Source of the DNA: Charina bottae
Taxonomy: Eukaryota; Chordata; Lepidosauria; Squamata; Charinaidae
DNA length: 64,000 nt
NCBI GenBank assembly: GCA_023362775.1
Contig: JALMGJ010000029.1
Location: forward strand, 772,001 to 836,000
Direction: 5' to 3'
The translations under genes and the position numbers were made by a program. The notes under the pieces are model-generated. The model was not told the DNA's origin and did no database searches. It saw only the letters and a program-made list of their open reading frames with translations. This document shows, piece by piece, positions 20,366 through 29,403 of the stretch (its first letter is position 1; the number at the start of each line of letters is the position of its first letter).

Positions 20366-20580
20366 GTGTAGTGTCCTTTCCGATATTTGAAGAGGTTGTC
20401 GTATCTCCTCCCAGTCTTTTCAGGGCTAAATCATTTCCAGCTCTTTCAATCTCTCTTCATAAGTCTTGGTTTTTAGTCTACTGATCATACTGTTATGAAT
20501 GATTCTGAACTTGACATTTCTCTGAATCCTTCTTCAAGTGTGGTCTCTCCAGAGCCCCTCAAAGCATTGTTTGTAAAACA
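20366..20580 (-). mobile_element. CR1-type 3'-region fragment
   Basis: On the minus strand it reads GACTTATGAAGAGAGATTGA, then AGAGCTGGAAATG and GAGGAGATACGACAACCTC. This is the conserved CR1 3' region. The copia edge abuts it. Confidence 0.6.
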
Positions 20581-20589
20581 CCAGGTTTT

Positions 20590-21290
20590 ACTGCTGTTTT
20601 AATGGAAGCATTAAAAGTAATGCTTCCATTCTGTATCAAGCTTAAGAAGAAGAAAAGTCCATTGTTGTTATCTGAAGAATTTTTTAATTACGGCTATACA
20701 CCACTTTGGATCCAAAGCCAAAAGTTGCTTTGGAGTGGGTGGACACCTTTTTAAAGAAGCAGCATTGTTTCCTGAGCTCAGACCATACCCTGGGAGCTTG
20801 GGAAAAGATACTACTTTTTAAAGGAAGTGCGGACAGGCATGGCCCGGTCATCACATCTCTGGAGCTTCGGATCCGAAGCGCTGCACAGATTGAATCTCTC
20901 CAATTTAGGCAGTGAGTTTATTGGACCATTACAATTTTAAGGTCAGTATTCCAGATACCAGTAAATCTGAGAGCTTAGAGTAAATCTAGCCTTTGGCTTG
21001 AGATGATCCAATCTGCTCCTCCATCTGTCCTGCCTCCTTGTAGAAGGACAGGGGTTTTGGAAGCATTGGAGACAAAGACCCTCAACTGTAAAAATGAAAC
21101 GGATGCTATTTTAATCACAGAAAGAGCACAGCAAGCTCTCACAGCCCTGGTCAGACAGCAGCAAGTGAACTCCAGGAGGCCTCTCCGTCTCTTGGCAGTG
21201 GAGAAGTTCAAAACAGCACAGAGGGAGGCCACCTGTGTAAAAGACACTCTCAACTACTATACAGTCCAAGGAACCCAAGAGTTAGCTAAA
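20590..21290. other. Unassigned sequence
   Basis: Contains a small hairpin (AATGGAAGCATTA / TAATGCTTCCATT near 20610-20640). Frames 20706-20915 and 21003-21326 have no domain. Confidence 0.35.
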
Positions 21291-21296
21291 CATAGT

Positions 21297-21532
21297 ATTA
21301 ACACACAGAGAGAGACAGAGATATAGAGATAGATAGAGATAGAGATAGAGATAGAGATAGAGATAGAGATAGAGATAGAGATAGAGATAGAGATAGAGAT
21401 AGAGATAGAGATAGAGATAGAGATATAGAGATATATAGAGATAGAGATAGAGATAGAGATAGAGATAGAGATAGAGATAGAGATAGAGATAGAGATAGAG
21501 ATAGAGATAGAGACAGATATATATATATATAT

Positions 21533-21563
<31 letters not shown>

Positions 21564-21724
21564 CAGAGACAGAGACAGAGACAGACAGATATATAGATAT
21601 AGACGAGAGATAGAGATAGAGATAGAGATAGAGATGATAGAGATAGAGATAGAGATAGAGATAGAGATAGAGATAGAGATAGAGATAGAGATAGAGATAG
21701 AGATAGAGATAGAGATAGAGATAG
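21297..21724. repeat. (AGAGAT)n simple-repeat tract
   Basis: About 430 bp of AGAGAT hexamers with variant blocks (ATATAT at 21518-21531, GAGACA at 21540-21585). Long frames over it are artefacts. Confidence 0.95.
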
Positions 21725-21795
21725 ATATTTATTCTTTCAATTTCTATCAGCGCCCCATCTCCCCCGAAGGGGACTCTGGGCAGTTTACAAAAAGA
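21725..21795 (-). mobile_element. L2/CR1-type LINE 3' tail
   Basis: TATTTATTCTTTCAATTTC, then GCGCCCCATCTCCCCC and GGGGACTCTGGGCAGTTTAC: the antisense LINE tail. It supplies the anchor beside which the simple repeats expanded. Confidence 0.65.
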
Positions 21796-21881
21796 CAATG
21801 ATTAAAATAGATAAAAAACAGTACAGTACACAATCATCATATAAATACAGATAAATTAAATATAAAATGCAGGAGGCGATG

Positions 21882-22058
21882 ATAAGATGAGATGAGATGA
21901 GATGAGATGAGATGATGAGATGATGAGATGAGATGAGATGAGATGATGAGATGAGATGAGATGAGATGAGATGAGATGAGAAGATAAGATAAGATAAGAT
22001 AAGATAAGATAAGATAAGATAAGATAAGATAAGATAAGATGATAAGATAAGATATACA
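21882..22058. repeat. (GATGA)n and (AAGAT)n pentamer arrays
   Basis: GATGA units to about 21980, then AAGAT units to about 22055, with a few trimer-step irregularities. Confidence 0.93.
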
Positions 22059-22117
22059 TCATATATGTACAAGGGTCCCTCCTTGCGGGGGAGATGGGCG
22101 GGATATAAATATGACAA

Positions 22118-22122
22118 ATAAA

Positions 22123-22194
<72 letters not shown>

Positions 22195-22195
22195 C
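22118..22195. repeat. (TATATG)n hexamer array
   Basis: About 12 TATATG units between two LINE-tail-like segments. Confidence 0.93.
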
Positions 22196-22249
22196 ATGGG
22201 ATCGAGGGAAGGATAGTTCCTCATGGGGGTGGCTAATTCCTTAATTTTA

Positions 22250-22423
22250 TAATGTCCTTCATTTTAATTCCATCATCTATCTGGATTCATAATTATTTAT
22301 TATTTTTACATTTATTGTATATTGATGTTTTATATTTTATATTTTATTTTAACTATTTTATTGTAAACCGCCCAGAGTTCCTCATTGGGGGAGATGAGCG
22401 GTTATATAAATTAAATTAAATAA

Positions 22424-22430
<7 letters not shown>
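22250..22430 (+). mobile_element. L2/CR1-type LINE 3' tail
   Basis: TGTAAACCGCCCAGAGTTCC, then GGGGGAGATGAGCGGTTATA and TAAATTAAATTAAATAAATA, passing into the next hexamer array. Confidence 0.7.

Positions 22431-22513
<83 letters not shown>
22428..22513. repeat. (ATACAT)n hexamer array
   Basis: About 14 ATACAT units directly extend the preceding LINE tail. Confidence 0.93.
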
Positions 22514-22515
<2 letters not shown>

Positions 22516-22930
22516 GTAGCCTTGAAGAAGTAGGATAGAAAGACTATTGAGGCTTTTGAATTTTGGTGTTTGAGAAGACTCCTGAGAATGCTGTGGACAG
22601 CTAAGAAAACAAATGGTTCCTCAAACAAATCAACCCTGAGTTCTCACTCAAGGCACAAATGACCAGGCTCAAGTTATATTTGGGACACATGATGCAAAGA
22701 CCCAGCTCTCTGGAGAAGGATCTAATGGTGGGAAAGGTGGAAGGAGAGAGAAGAAGGGGACAACCAGCAGCAAGGTGGATGGACTCAGTTACAGTGGCAA
22801 TGGGGGCACCGTTGAAAGATCTGAAGGACCAGGTTAGGGAGAGATCAGCATGGAGAAAACCTATATTTGGTCACTAAGAGTTGACACCAACTTGATGGCT
22901 AATCATCATCACCATCATCATCATCATCTT
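22516..22930 (+). pseudogene. RTE-like LINE C-terminal end, third lineage
   Basis: The frame 22659-22877 reads TRLKLYLGHMMQRPSSLEK, then GERRRGQPAARWMDSV and ends RSAWRKPIFGH. It parallels the BovB C-terminus (YFGHLMRREDSLEKTLMLGK, RRRGRQRMRWLDSI, DRKAWRAMVHEV) but is clearly divergent. The 3' end is GTTGACACCAACTTGATGGC, then a CATCAT tail. Upstream sequence is frameshifted. Confidence 0.65.
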
Positions 22931-23122
22931 GCTCCCCACAGAAGATAGAGGAAGGCAGTTACATCCCCCAAAATCATCTTCCTCAGTTACACTGGGCAGC
23001 CTGTTTTGTGTGTAAATTATTTGATCAAGAGTGCTGTTGCAAGATGGAGTCTTCAAATGGGTGCTTTACTCCTTCTTTTCTATTCTACTTTACTTATTTC
23101 TTGGGTCCTTATCCTGCCTTTA

Positions 23123-23445
23123 AGGGGCGCAATGGCTCAGTGGGTAAGACGCCAGGCTTGTCGATCGGAAGATCGCAAGTTCGGAGGTTCGAGACCCAAG
23201 CGCCGCGTGACGGAGTGAGCTCCCGCACCAGCCCCAGCTCTTGCCAACCTAGCAATTCGAAAGCATGCAAATGCAAGTAGATGAATAGGTACCACTTTGG
23301 TGGGTAGGTAACAGCGTTCTGCATGCGTCATGCCGGCTACATGACCGTGGAAGTGTCTTCGGACAACGCTGGCTCTTCGGCTAACAAACGGAGATGAGCA
23401 CCGGCCCCTAGAGTCGGACACAACTGTGTGGGGGAACCTTTACCT
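23123..23445 (+). mobile_element. Sauria-type SINE, full length
   Basis: Head GGGGCGCAATGGCTCAGTGG, middle GAGCTCCCGCACC, tail GGGGGAACCTTTACC. Perfect 14-bp TSD TTATCCTGCCTTTA (23109-23122 and 23446-23459). The tRNA-like A and B boxes are present but the cloverleaf is not that of a functional tRNA. Confidence 0.95.
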
Positions 23446-23459
23446 TTATCCTGCCTTTA

Positions 23460-24185
23460 GTTTCTACCCTCCCCCCACCCCCACTGGCAAAATAAAAAGC
23501 ATCCAGTGAGTTCCTTAGTACAGCAGACATATGTATGCCCTGTCTTTGAGGCTGTTAATGGAAGATATTTCTCATGCTTTAAAAATGCAAGGGGAAAAAC
23601 AGAAGCACAATTAACTAATTATCCATCTTCTGCAGTAACAAAATATTCAATAGGGCTCCAACTGGTTTGATTCTCACTGTATTTTTTGCTGGATCCTCAG
23701 GATCAAAAAGTTCTTAAAACAACATATTCCTAAAAGTTTTATAGCCAGGTAAGGCTCATCTTTGAAACACATTTGTTCCTCAGAAATAGATGTTTCTTCT
23801 TATTCTTTTTATGGCAAGGAACAAAGGAATTGTCATTGGGCAGAATCCTTAGTCTGGCATGGATAGGCGAAGCCTCAGAACTGAGGATTGATTTACTTAG
23901 AGTTCCACTCCATCTGCGAACCAGAAACTGTCCACCACAGCTTTGCACCTTGCTCCACAAATTCATAGAGAGGCACAAAATTTAAGTTTACACAGTCCCA
24001 CCTTAATTTGCAACAAGGATATCCACAGAGGAGTGCAATTAAAATCTGCAATATGGTGGTTACAGGGTTACATTTGAAGCCCTACCCCTTTTGTTCATGT
24101 GTCCGGTAGGAATCTCCAAAAAGAAATCTGATCATCCAAACCTGATTGGTCAACTGCATTTTTCTCCCTGACAGCTGCTTCCATC
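23460..24185. other. Unassigned sequence with weak MITE trace
   Basis: Mostly unrecognised. At about 24035-24090, CAATATGGTGGTTACAGGG and TTGAAGCCCTACCCCTTTT resemble the 'AAGATGG' MITE interior. Confidence 0.35.
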
Positions 24186-24194
24186 CCTGTAGAA

Positions 24195-24291
24195 CAGTGT
24201 TTTTCAATTTTGGCAACTTTACATGGCTGGCTGGGGAATTCTGGGAGTTGAAGTCCATACACCTTAAAGTTGCCAAAATTGAAAAACACTG
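24195..24291. mobile_element. hAT MITE, 'TTCTCAACC' family, 97 bp internal deletion
   Basis: CAGTGTTTTTCAATTTTGGC to its complement GAAAAACACTG. The left inner arm is deleted and the right one (GGGAGTTGAAGTCC) kept. TSD CTGTAGAA (24187-24194) versus ACGTAGAA (24292-24299), two mismatches. Confidence 0.85.
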
Positions 24292-24384
24292 ACGTAGAAA
24301 CTTGCTTTGGGTAAAACTTGCTTTGTCTTTAAGCGATTGGTAGTGAATAAAGGCCTGAACACATATAAGTGGTGGCATTGCAAC

Positions 24385-25492
24385 TTCAGAGGATTCTGGA
24401 TGAAGCGGATTATCTAGACCCCTTTCAGTCAGGTTTCAGGCCGGGATATGGGACGGAGACAGCTTACGGATGACCTCTGGCGGGAGCGGGATGGAGGCAG
24501 TGCATCCATCCTGGCTCTCTTGGACCTCTCAGCGGCTTTCAATACCATCAACCATGGTATCCTTTTGGGGCGGCTAAGGGAGTTGGGGGTGGGCGGCGTA
24601 GTTCTGCGCTGGTTCACCTCCTTCCTCCGAGGCCGCTCCCAGTCGGTGGTGATAGGAGAGGAGAGGTCCGCCCATGACTTCTCTTATGTGGGGTGCCGCA
24701 GGGGTCAGTCCTCTCTCCTCTCCTATTTAATATCTACATGAAACCGCTGGGTGAGATCATCCATCACCATGGGATGAGGTATCATCAATATGCTGATGAT
24801 AATTGTATATCTCCATCCCAGGTGAAGTAGTAATGCAGTCGCTGCCCTGTCCCAGTGCCTGGATGCTGTGGGGGCCTGGATGGGGAGTAACAGGCTTCAG
24901 CTGAACCCTGGCAAGACTGAGTGGCTGTGGATAGATGGCCCCGTGTCATCCGGGAAGTTGTCATCTCTGGTTCTGGATGGGGTGGCGCTACCCCATTCGG
25001 AACCGGTGCGGAACTTGGGGGTCCTTCTAGACTCACAACTCCTGCTCGAAGAGCAGGTGGCAGTCGTGGCTAGGAGGGCCTTTGCATGGCTTCGGCTTGT
25101 GCGCCAGTTACGCCCATTCCTGGACCGGGATGCCCTCCGAACAGTCACTCATGCCCTTGTCATCTCCCACATAGACTATTGCAATGCGCTCTACATGGGG
25201 CTACCCTTGAAGAATATCCGGAAGCTGCAGCTGGTGCAGAATGCGGCCGCGCGGGCAATTTTAGGTGCACCAAGATCTGCACATATAACATCTCTGCTCC
25301 GCGAGCTGCATTGGGTGCCGGTTTGCTTCCAGGTCCAATTCAAGGTGTTGGTTATTACCTTTAAGGCCCTACATGGCATGGGACCAGGATATCTGATGGA
25401 CCGTCTTATCCCCATAACATCGACCTGCCCCCACCCGATCATTCAGAGAAGGCTTACTACGGACCCCATCAATAAGGGAATTTCATCTAGTG
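24385..25492 (+). pseudogene. L2/CR1-clade LINE reverse transcriptase, 5' part
   Basis: Frame 24448-24741 carries ASILALLDLSAAFNTINHG (RT motif with the first catalytic aspartate) and VLRWFTSFLRGR. After a break, YHQYADDN at about 24782-24803 is the YADD active-site box. Frame 24868-25518 carries NRLQLNPGKTEWLW, VRNLGVLLDS, SHIDYCNALYMGLP, KLQLVQNAAAR and LHWVPV, the C-terminal RT/thumb blocks of L2-type LINEs. Frameshifts near 24740 and 24830 inactivate it. Its 3' continuation lies at 28522 beyond a 3-kb hAT insertion. Confidence 0.88.
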
Positions 25493-25783
25493 CAAGGGTC
25501 GGAAATGGCGGCTCGTGAGCCAGATGCGGCTCTTTGGCCCCTTGAGTGTGGCTCTTCTGCAGCTGAACTCACCCCCGCCCCTTCCACACGATTGGATCCC
25601 GCCCCCAAATTCTTATGCTCTTACGCGCTCTCGCTCTCCAAGGCCGGGGCCACCCGCAGCCGCCCACACCTCGCGCATGGGGTTCTGCTGAGTTGCATTC
25701 TCCCCCATGTAGAAGCGGTGCCCGGGCCACCTCTCGGGATGGGGCGCCCAGCCCAGCTGCGCTCTCTTGGCATCTCGGGCGAC

Positions 25784-26735
25784 TGTAGCGACCGGAGGCG
25801 GCCAAGGGGAGGGCAGGTGGCTCTTCGCCCTCGGCGCGCCGCGGGGCCAGACGAGCCTCCGACTGCTGCTTCCTGCGCCCGTGGCCTCTTCGATGCCGCC
25901 GCCGCCCGCCTCGCCTCTGCCGCTCTCCGCTTCTCCGCAAAGCTCACAGTTGATCTTAATGTTTCCTTTTCCTCCCCTTCAATATGTCCCAGCAAGCGAG
26001 GGGGAAGCGGAGAGTGGCAGAGGCGAGGCGGGCGGCGGCGGCAGCGAAGAGGCCACGGGCGCAGGAAGCAGCAGCCGGAGGCTCGTCTGGCCCCGCGGCG
26101 CGCCAAGGGCTAAGAGCTGCCTGCTCTCCCCTTGGCCGCCTCCGGTCATAGCCGCTTCCCAAACGAGTGGCGCCGCGATCCCCGACCCGGCCACGCACGC
26201 CTGCCCGGGAACGCCGTGGCACCCAGCAGAGCCGTCTGCACATGCTCCGCGACGCTCCCTCCTTCCCGCCGCCTCTCCTGAGCTGAGCTCCGCAGCCGAG
26301 CCTGGGCGTGTGTGCGGGAGGGAAGCCCCCATCACGGGCTTCCTCGCTGAGTTTGTCCGCCGCCTGCAGGGAGGGAGGCGGGGGGGACAGGGCTGGGCGC
26401 TGGGGCGGGGGCAGGGGCCGCGGACGGCAGTCCAAAGGGAGATGCCAGGGCGACTGTAGTGACCGGAGGCGGCCAAGGGTAGAGCAGGCGGCTCTTCGCC
26501 CTCGGCATGCCGTGGGGCCAGACGAGCCTCCGGCTGCTGCTTCCTGCACCCGTGGCCTCTTCGCTGCCACCGCCGCCTGCCTCGCCTCTGCCGCTCTCCA
26601 CTTCCCCCTTGCTTGCTGGAACATATTGAAGGGGAGGAAAAGGAAACATTAAGATCAACCGGGAGCTTTGCGAAGAAGTGGAGAGCGGCAGAGGCGAGGC
26701 GGGCGGCGGCGGCAGCGAAGAGTTGCATTGCAACG
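25784..26735. repeat. Alternating inverted modules within hAT element
   Basis: A ~175-200-bp module beginning CGACCGGAGGCGGCCAAGG appears at 25790-25985, inverted at about 25986-26150, direct again at 26456-26630, and its far end inverted again at 26625-26735. Shared landmarks include CCTCGCCTCTGCCGCTCTCC, its complement, and AATATGT/ACATATT at the junctions. Confidence 0.8.
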
Positions 26736-26789
26736 GCCGCCGCCACCGCCCCCCCGAAGCGCTCGCCAGGCAGGTAGGAGAGCGTCGCC

Positions 26790-26963
26790 ATGCCGGGCGC
26801 GCTGCGAGAGGAGATGGCGCAGCTGCTGGGCGACTACGGTCCGGGGGTGGGATTAGCTGGGCTTCGCAAGAGGCTGAACCGAGCCCGGGCTGCCGCGGCG
26901 AGCGCCCTCCCTGCTTTCCAGTGGCTGAAGGACCTGTCAATCTGTGTCGCCAGGCTTTAACTA
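26790..26963 (+). other. Short open frame in GC-rich hAT cargo
   Basis: A 57-codon frame begins MPGALREEMAQLLGDYGPG and ends SICVARL before TAA. It has a purine at -3 of the ATG. It contains a leucine-rich, amphipathic stretch and looks less low-complexity than frames around it. I do not recognise it. It could be a captured first exon or a chance frame in GC-rich DNA. Confidence 0.25.
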
Positions 26964-27221
26964 GGAGTCGCTTCCTGCAGGTGGCGAAAGGAAAACCGAG
27001 GCCAGGCGAAGTGGAAGCGGCTGAGGACCGGCTCGGCTTTTCCTCCCCATCCTCGTGCAGGAGAGAGGAAAACACCCGGGCGGGCCAGCGAGAGAGCGGG
27101 CGGGCGAGCGGGCGGGCGGGCGGGCAGGTGGGCGCTCGCTGCTCTGCCGCTGCTGCCCCGACTCCAAACTTTGTTCTTCGTGCCCGCAGCGTTCAGACCG
27201 GCGCGGGAGCTGCGGAGCGGC

Positions 27222-27350
27222 AGGCTCGGATCCCAGGAAGGCAGCGGGGGGCCTCGCGGAGGGAGGCAAGCAGGCAGGCAGGGCAGGCGGGCGGCCCGGG
27301 CCTCCGCCTCCGCCGCCGGGCCTGCCCCCCTCGGCACCTGTGCGGCTCCC
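27222..27350 (+). repeat. Duplicated ~125-bp GC-rich segment, copy 1
   Basis: From CGGATCCCAGGAAGGCAGCG to CCTGTGCGGCTCCCCC. The partner copy at 28116-28242 shares nearly every base apart from a short CCGCCTC length difference. Confidence 0.75.
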
Positions 27351-28115
27351 CCGTGCCTGCTCCGCCTGGCCAGACATGCCCCGCTCTGGAAGCCGGGCTC
27401 GCCGAGGAGGACCATGACTGCGGCGGCGAACAGGGCGAGCCTGGAGGCACCCTCCCCCGGCGCCCGCTGGCCCCACCCCTCGCCCGCCGGCTGCGCCCCG
27501 CGGGGACTGGCGTGGCGGGCAGAGCTGTGCCTGCGCGCCCGGCCGCCCTCCTTCCCGGGCAGCCGCACTGGATTGCTGCGGGCTGGGCAGTGGTCGCCCC
27601 TGGGCGCCTCTTGCCAGGGGAGTAGCGGGGGTGGGGGGGATGCCGGGTTCTGCTGGGCGGGTGGGCGGCGGGGTCGGGGGCCGAGGAGGACGACCCCACC
27701 CCCTCCGGGGTGCCTTCGCTCTTGCTGGAGCCAGCGGAGCCAGAGGTGGAGGTGGACAACTTTCCCCATCTCTTTCCCTGGTCTGCTGCTGGGGGAAGAG
27801 GTGCTCGATCCGTAGCCGGGCGGCGAGGAAGAGGACGCCGCCTCCTCCTCCTCCGCCGGCGGGAGAGAAGGAGGAGCAGCTGCCCGCCTCCCTCCGCCCG
27901 CCCTCAGGGGACCCACCCGGCGGCAGCGGCGGCGGCTCCCCTGAAGCGCGCCGCTTGTCATCGCCGCCGCCCACCTCGTTTCCCGCTTCCATCATTTCCT
28001 TGGCCCGACGCGGGCGGGCGGAAGCGTTCTGAGGGGGAGACAACATGGAGGCGGAAGCGGCAGCCCCGCCCACGCCGAGTGGTGGTAGCGCGGCCCCGCC
28101 GCCGCCCTTTCTCTC

Positions 28116-28242
28116 CGGATCCCGGGAAGGCAGCGGGGGGCCTCGCGGAGGGAGGCAAGCAGGCGGGCAGGGCGGGCGGGCGGCCCGGGCCTCCACCACC
28201 GGGCCCGCTCCCCTCGACACCTGTGCGGCTCCCCCACGCCCT
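28116..28242 (+). repeat. Duplicated ~125-bp GC-rich segment, copy 2
   Basis: Starts CGGATCCCGGGAAGGCAGCG and ends CCTGTGCGGCTCCCCCA; the same segment as 27222-27350. Confidence 0.75.
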
Positions 28243-28260
28243 CCCACCCGCCCCAATAAG

Positions 28261-28448
28261 CCACATGATTGGCTCCCGCCCGCAAACCCCACTCCCTTCC
28301 ACGTGATTGGCCCCCGCCCGCAAACCCCGCCCCTTCCACGGGATTGGCTCCCGCCCGCAAATCCAGCCCCCTTCCACGTGATTGGCCCCCGCCCGCAAAC
28401 CCCGCCCCCTTCCACGCGATTGGTCCCCACCCGCAAACCCCGCCCCCT
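28261..28448. repeat. Five 37-38-bp units with inverted CCAAT boxes
   Basis: Units start at 28261, 28299, 28336, 28374 and 28412. Each carries CCACRTGATTGGC-like sequence (ATTGG is an inverted CCAAT box, and CACGTG an E-box in two units), then CCCGCCCGCAAACCCCGCCC. Related units occur in the 19547 hAT element. Confidence 0.8.
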
Positions 28449-28521
28449 GGCTCTCGAGCCTTTCAAAATGTGCACGAGCATGTCAAAATGGCTCCCGGCA
28501 TAAAAAGTTTGCCGACCCCTG

Positions 28522-28885
28522 ATCTAGTGGGGTCCAGGAGGCAAGCCTTCTCTGTAGCAGCGCCCACCCTTTGGAATAACTTGCCCCCAGAGTTGAGGCA
28601 GGTTTCCTCCCTCCAGACCTTTAGGAAAGATCTGAAAACCTGGCTCTGCCGCCTAGCATGGGAGGGGGAAAGTAACAGCTCCTCCTGCGGGTGGTTAATA
28701 TCATAATGTCCTCCCGATTATGGAGATACTTGCCGGACTGGATTTCGTATTTATTATGTGATGTTATTAATTTGTAATTTTATATTTGTATTTTAACTTT
28801 GATTTTGTTGTGAACCGCCCAGAGTCCCCCGTTGGGGGAGTTGGGCGATCATATAAATTTAATATATAAATAAATAAAATAAAAA
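28522..28885 (+). pseudogene. L2/CR1-clade LINE C-terminus and 3' tail
   Basis: Direct continuation of 24385-25492. The frame contains RRQAFSVAAPTLWNNLPPEL, then LQTFRKDLKTWLCRL, the conserved L2 C-terminal blocks. The 3' tail follows: GAACCGCCCAGAGTCCCCC, GGGGGAGTTGGGCGATCATA and AATAAATAAAATAAAA. Removing the hAT element and one TSD rejoins the two halves. Confidence 0.88.
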
Positions 28886-28889
28886 GTAC

Positions 28890-29372
28890 TGTATCCTCAA
28901 AGATTAAGATTTCTGAAATATTAAGGTGGCTTCATTTAGTTAGCTAGTTAGATGACTCTGAGTTGAGTTTAACTCCTGAAACCTGTATGGACAAGTTCAT
29001 AGTTCATTATGTTGACCTATTTCTATTAATAACAGAAACCATTAGTGAACAGCTAGAACCACTGAATGGAGCAGAGCTTAATTCAGCAAAAAGACGCGCA
29101 CAGAAAAGAGTATTATCTAAAATAGCATTGATGAGCACGTTAGAGAAATATAGGTTATTGATCACCCAAGCATAAAGAATTGCACATTAGACAAAGTAGG
29201 TTCAAAAATAAGCACAAAAGAAAATCTTACTCATTTATTTGGTCCAGTTACATCCATTCAGGAAAAACGATTCTTGTTCTTCTTTCTTTCCCTAAACTAT
29301 ATTGACCCTTAGCCCTCATTGCTGCTAAAGGCTGCATGCGGAAAGAGGGAACAAAAAAAAACAAAAAAACAA
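28890..29372. other. Unassigned segment ending in A-rich tract
   Basis: Frame 28963-29175 (MSLTPETCMDKFIVHYVDL...) is not recognised. A run of A with interspersed C (29351-29379) directly precedes the copia homology and may be a retroposed poly-A or a truncation scar. Confidence 0.35.
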
Positions 29373-29403
29373 AAAAAAAGTTGTTTATTTATTAAGAGAA
29401 TTA

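Larger units (their letters stand above)
25493..28521. mobile_element. 3,029-bp GC-rich nonautonomous hAT element
   Basis: Termini are CAAGGGTCGG(A)AA on the left and the complement of CAGGGGTCGGCAAAC on the right, like mammalian Charlie/MER20-type ends. A perfect 8-bp TSD, ATCTAGTG (25485-25492 and 28522-28529), splits an L2 coding frame. No transposase domain is visible. The interior is CpG-rich: alternating inverted modules (25784-26735), a unique GC-rich section (about 26790-28110), a duplicated ~125-bp segment (27222 and 28116) and a CCAAT-box array (28261-28448). Very long frames on both strands reflect GC bias. The cargo may derive from a host CpG island, but no source gene was identified. 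Confidence 0.88.

Noticed and set aside
21298..21798. 166-codon minus frame rich in LYLYLY and LSLSLS
   Set aside because: Pure product of the AGAGAT microsatellite.
23123..23195. Possible tRNA genes at SINE heads
   Set aside because: A/B-box-like sequence is present, but the cloverleaf is not intact and the sequence continues into the SINE body with a TSD.
28261..28448. Five spaced repeats resembling a CRISPR array
   Set aside because: The ~37-bp units abut with no spacers and lie in transposon cargo.
26961..28481. 506-codon minus frame and 315-codon plus frame (26678-27625) in the GC-rich block
   Set aside because: Very high GC removes stop codons on both strands. The translations are low-complexity P/R/G/A strings, overlap each other and lie inside a hAT element.
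28963..29175. 70-codon frame upstream of the copia element as a gag N-terminus
   Set aside because: No match to the gag start seen in the minus-strand copia element, and it is separated by stops and an A-rich tract.
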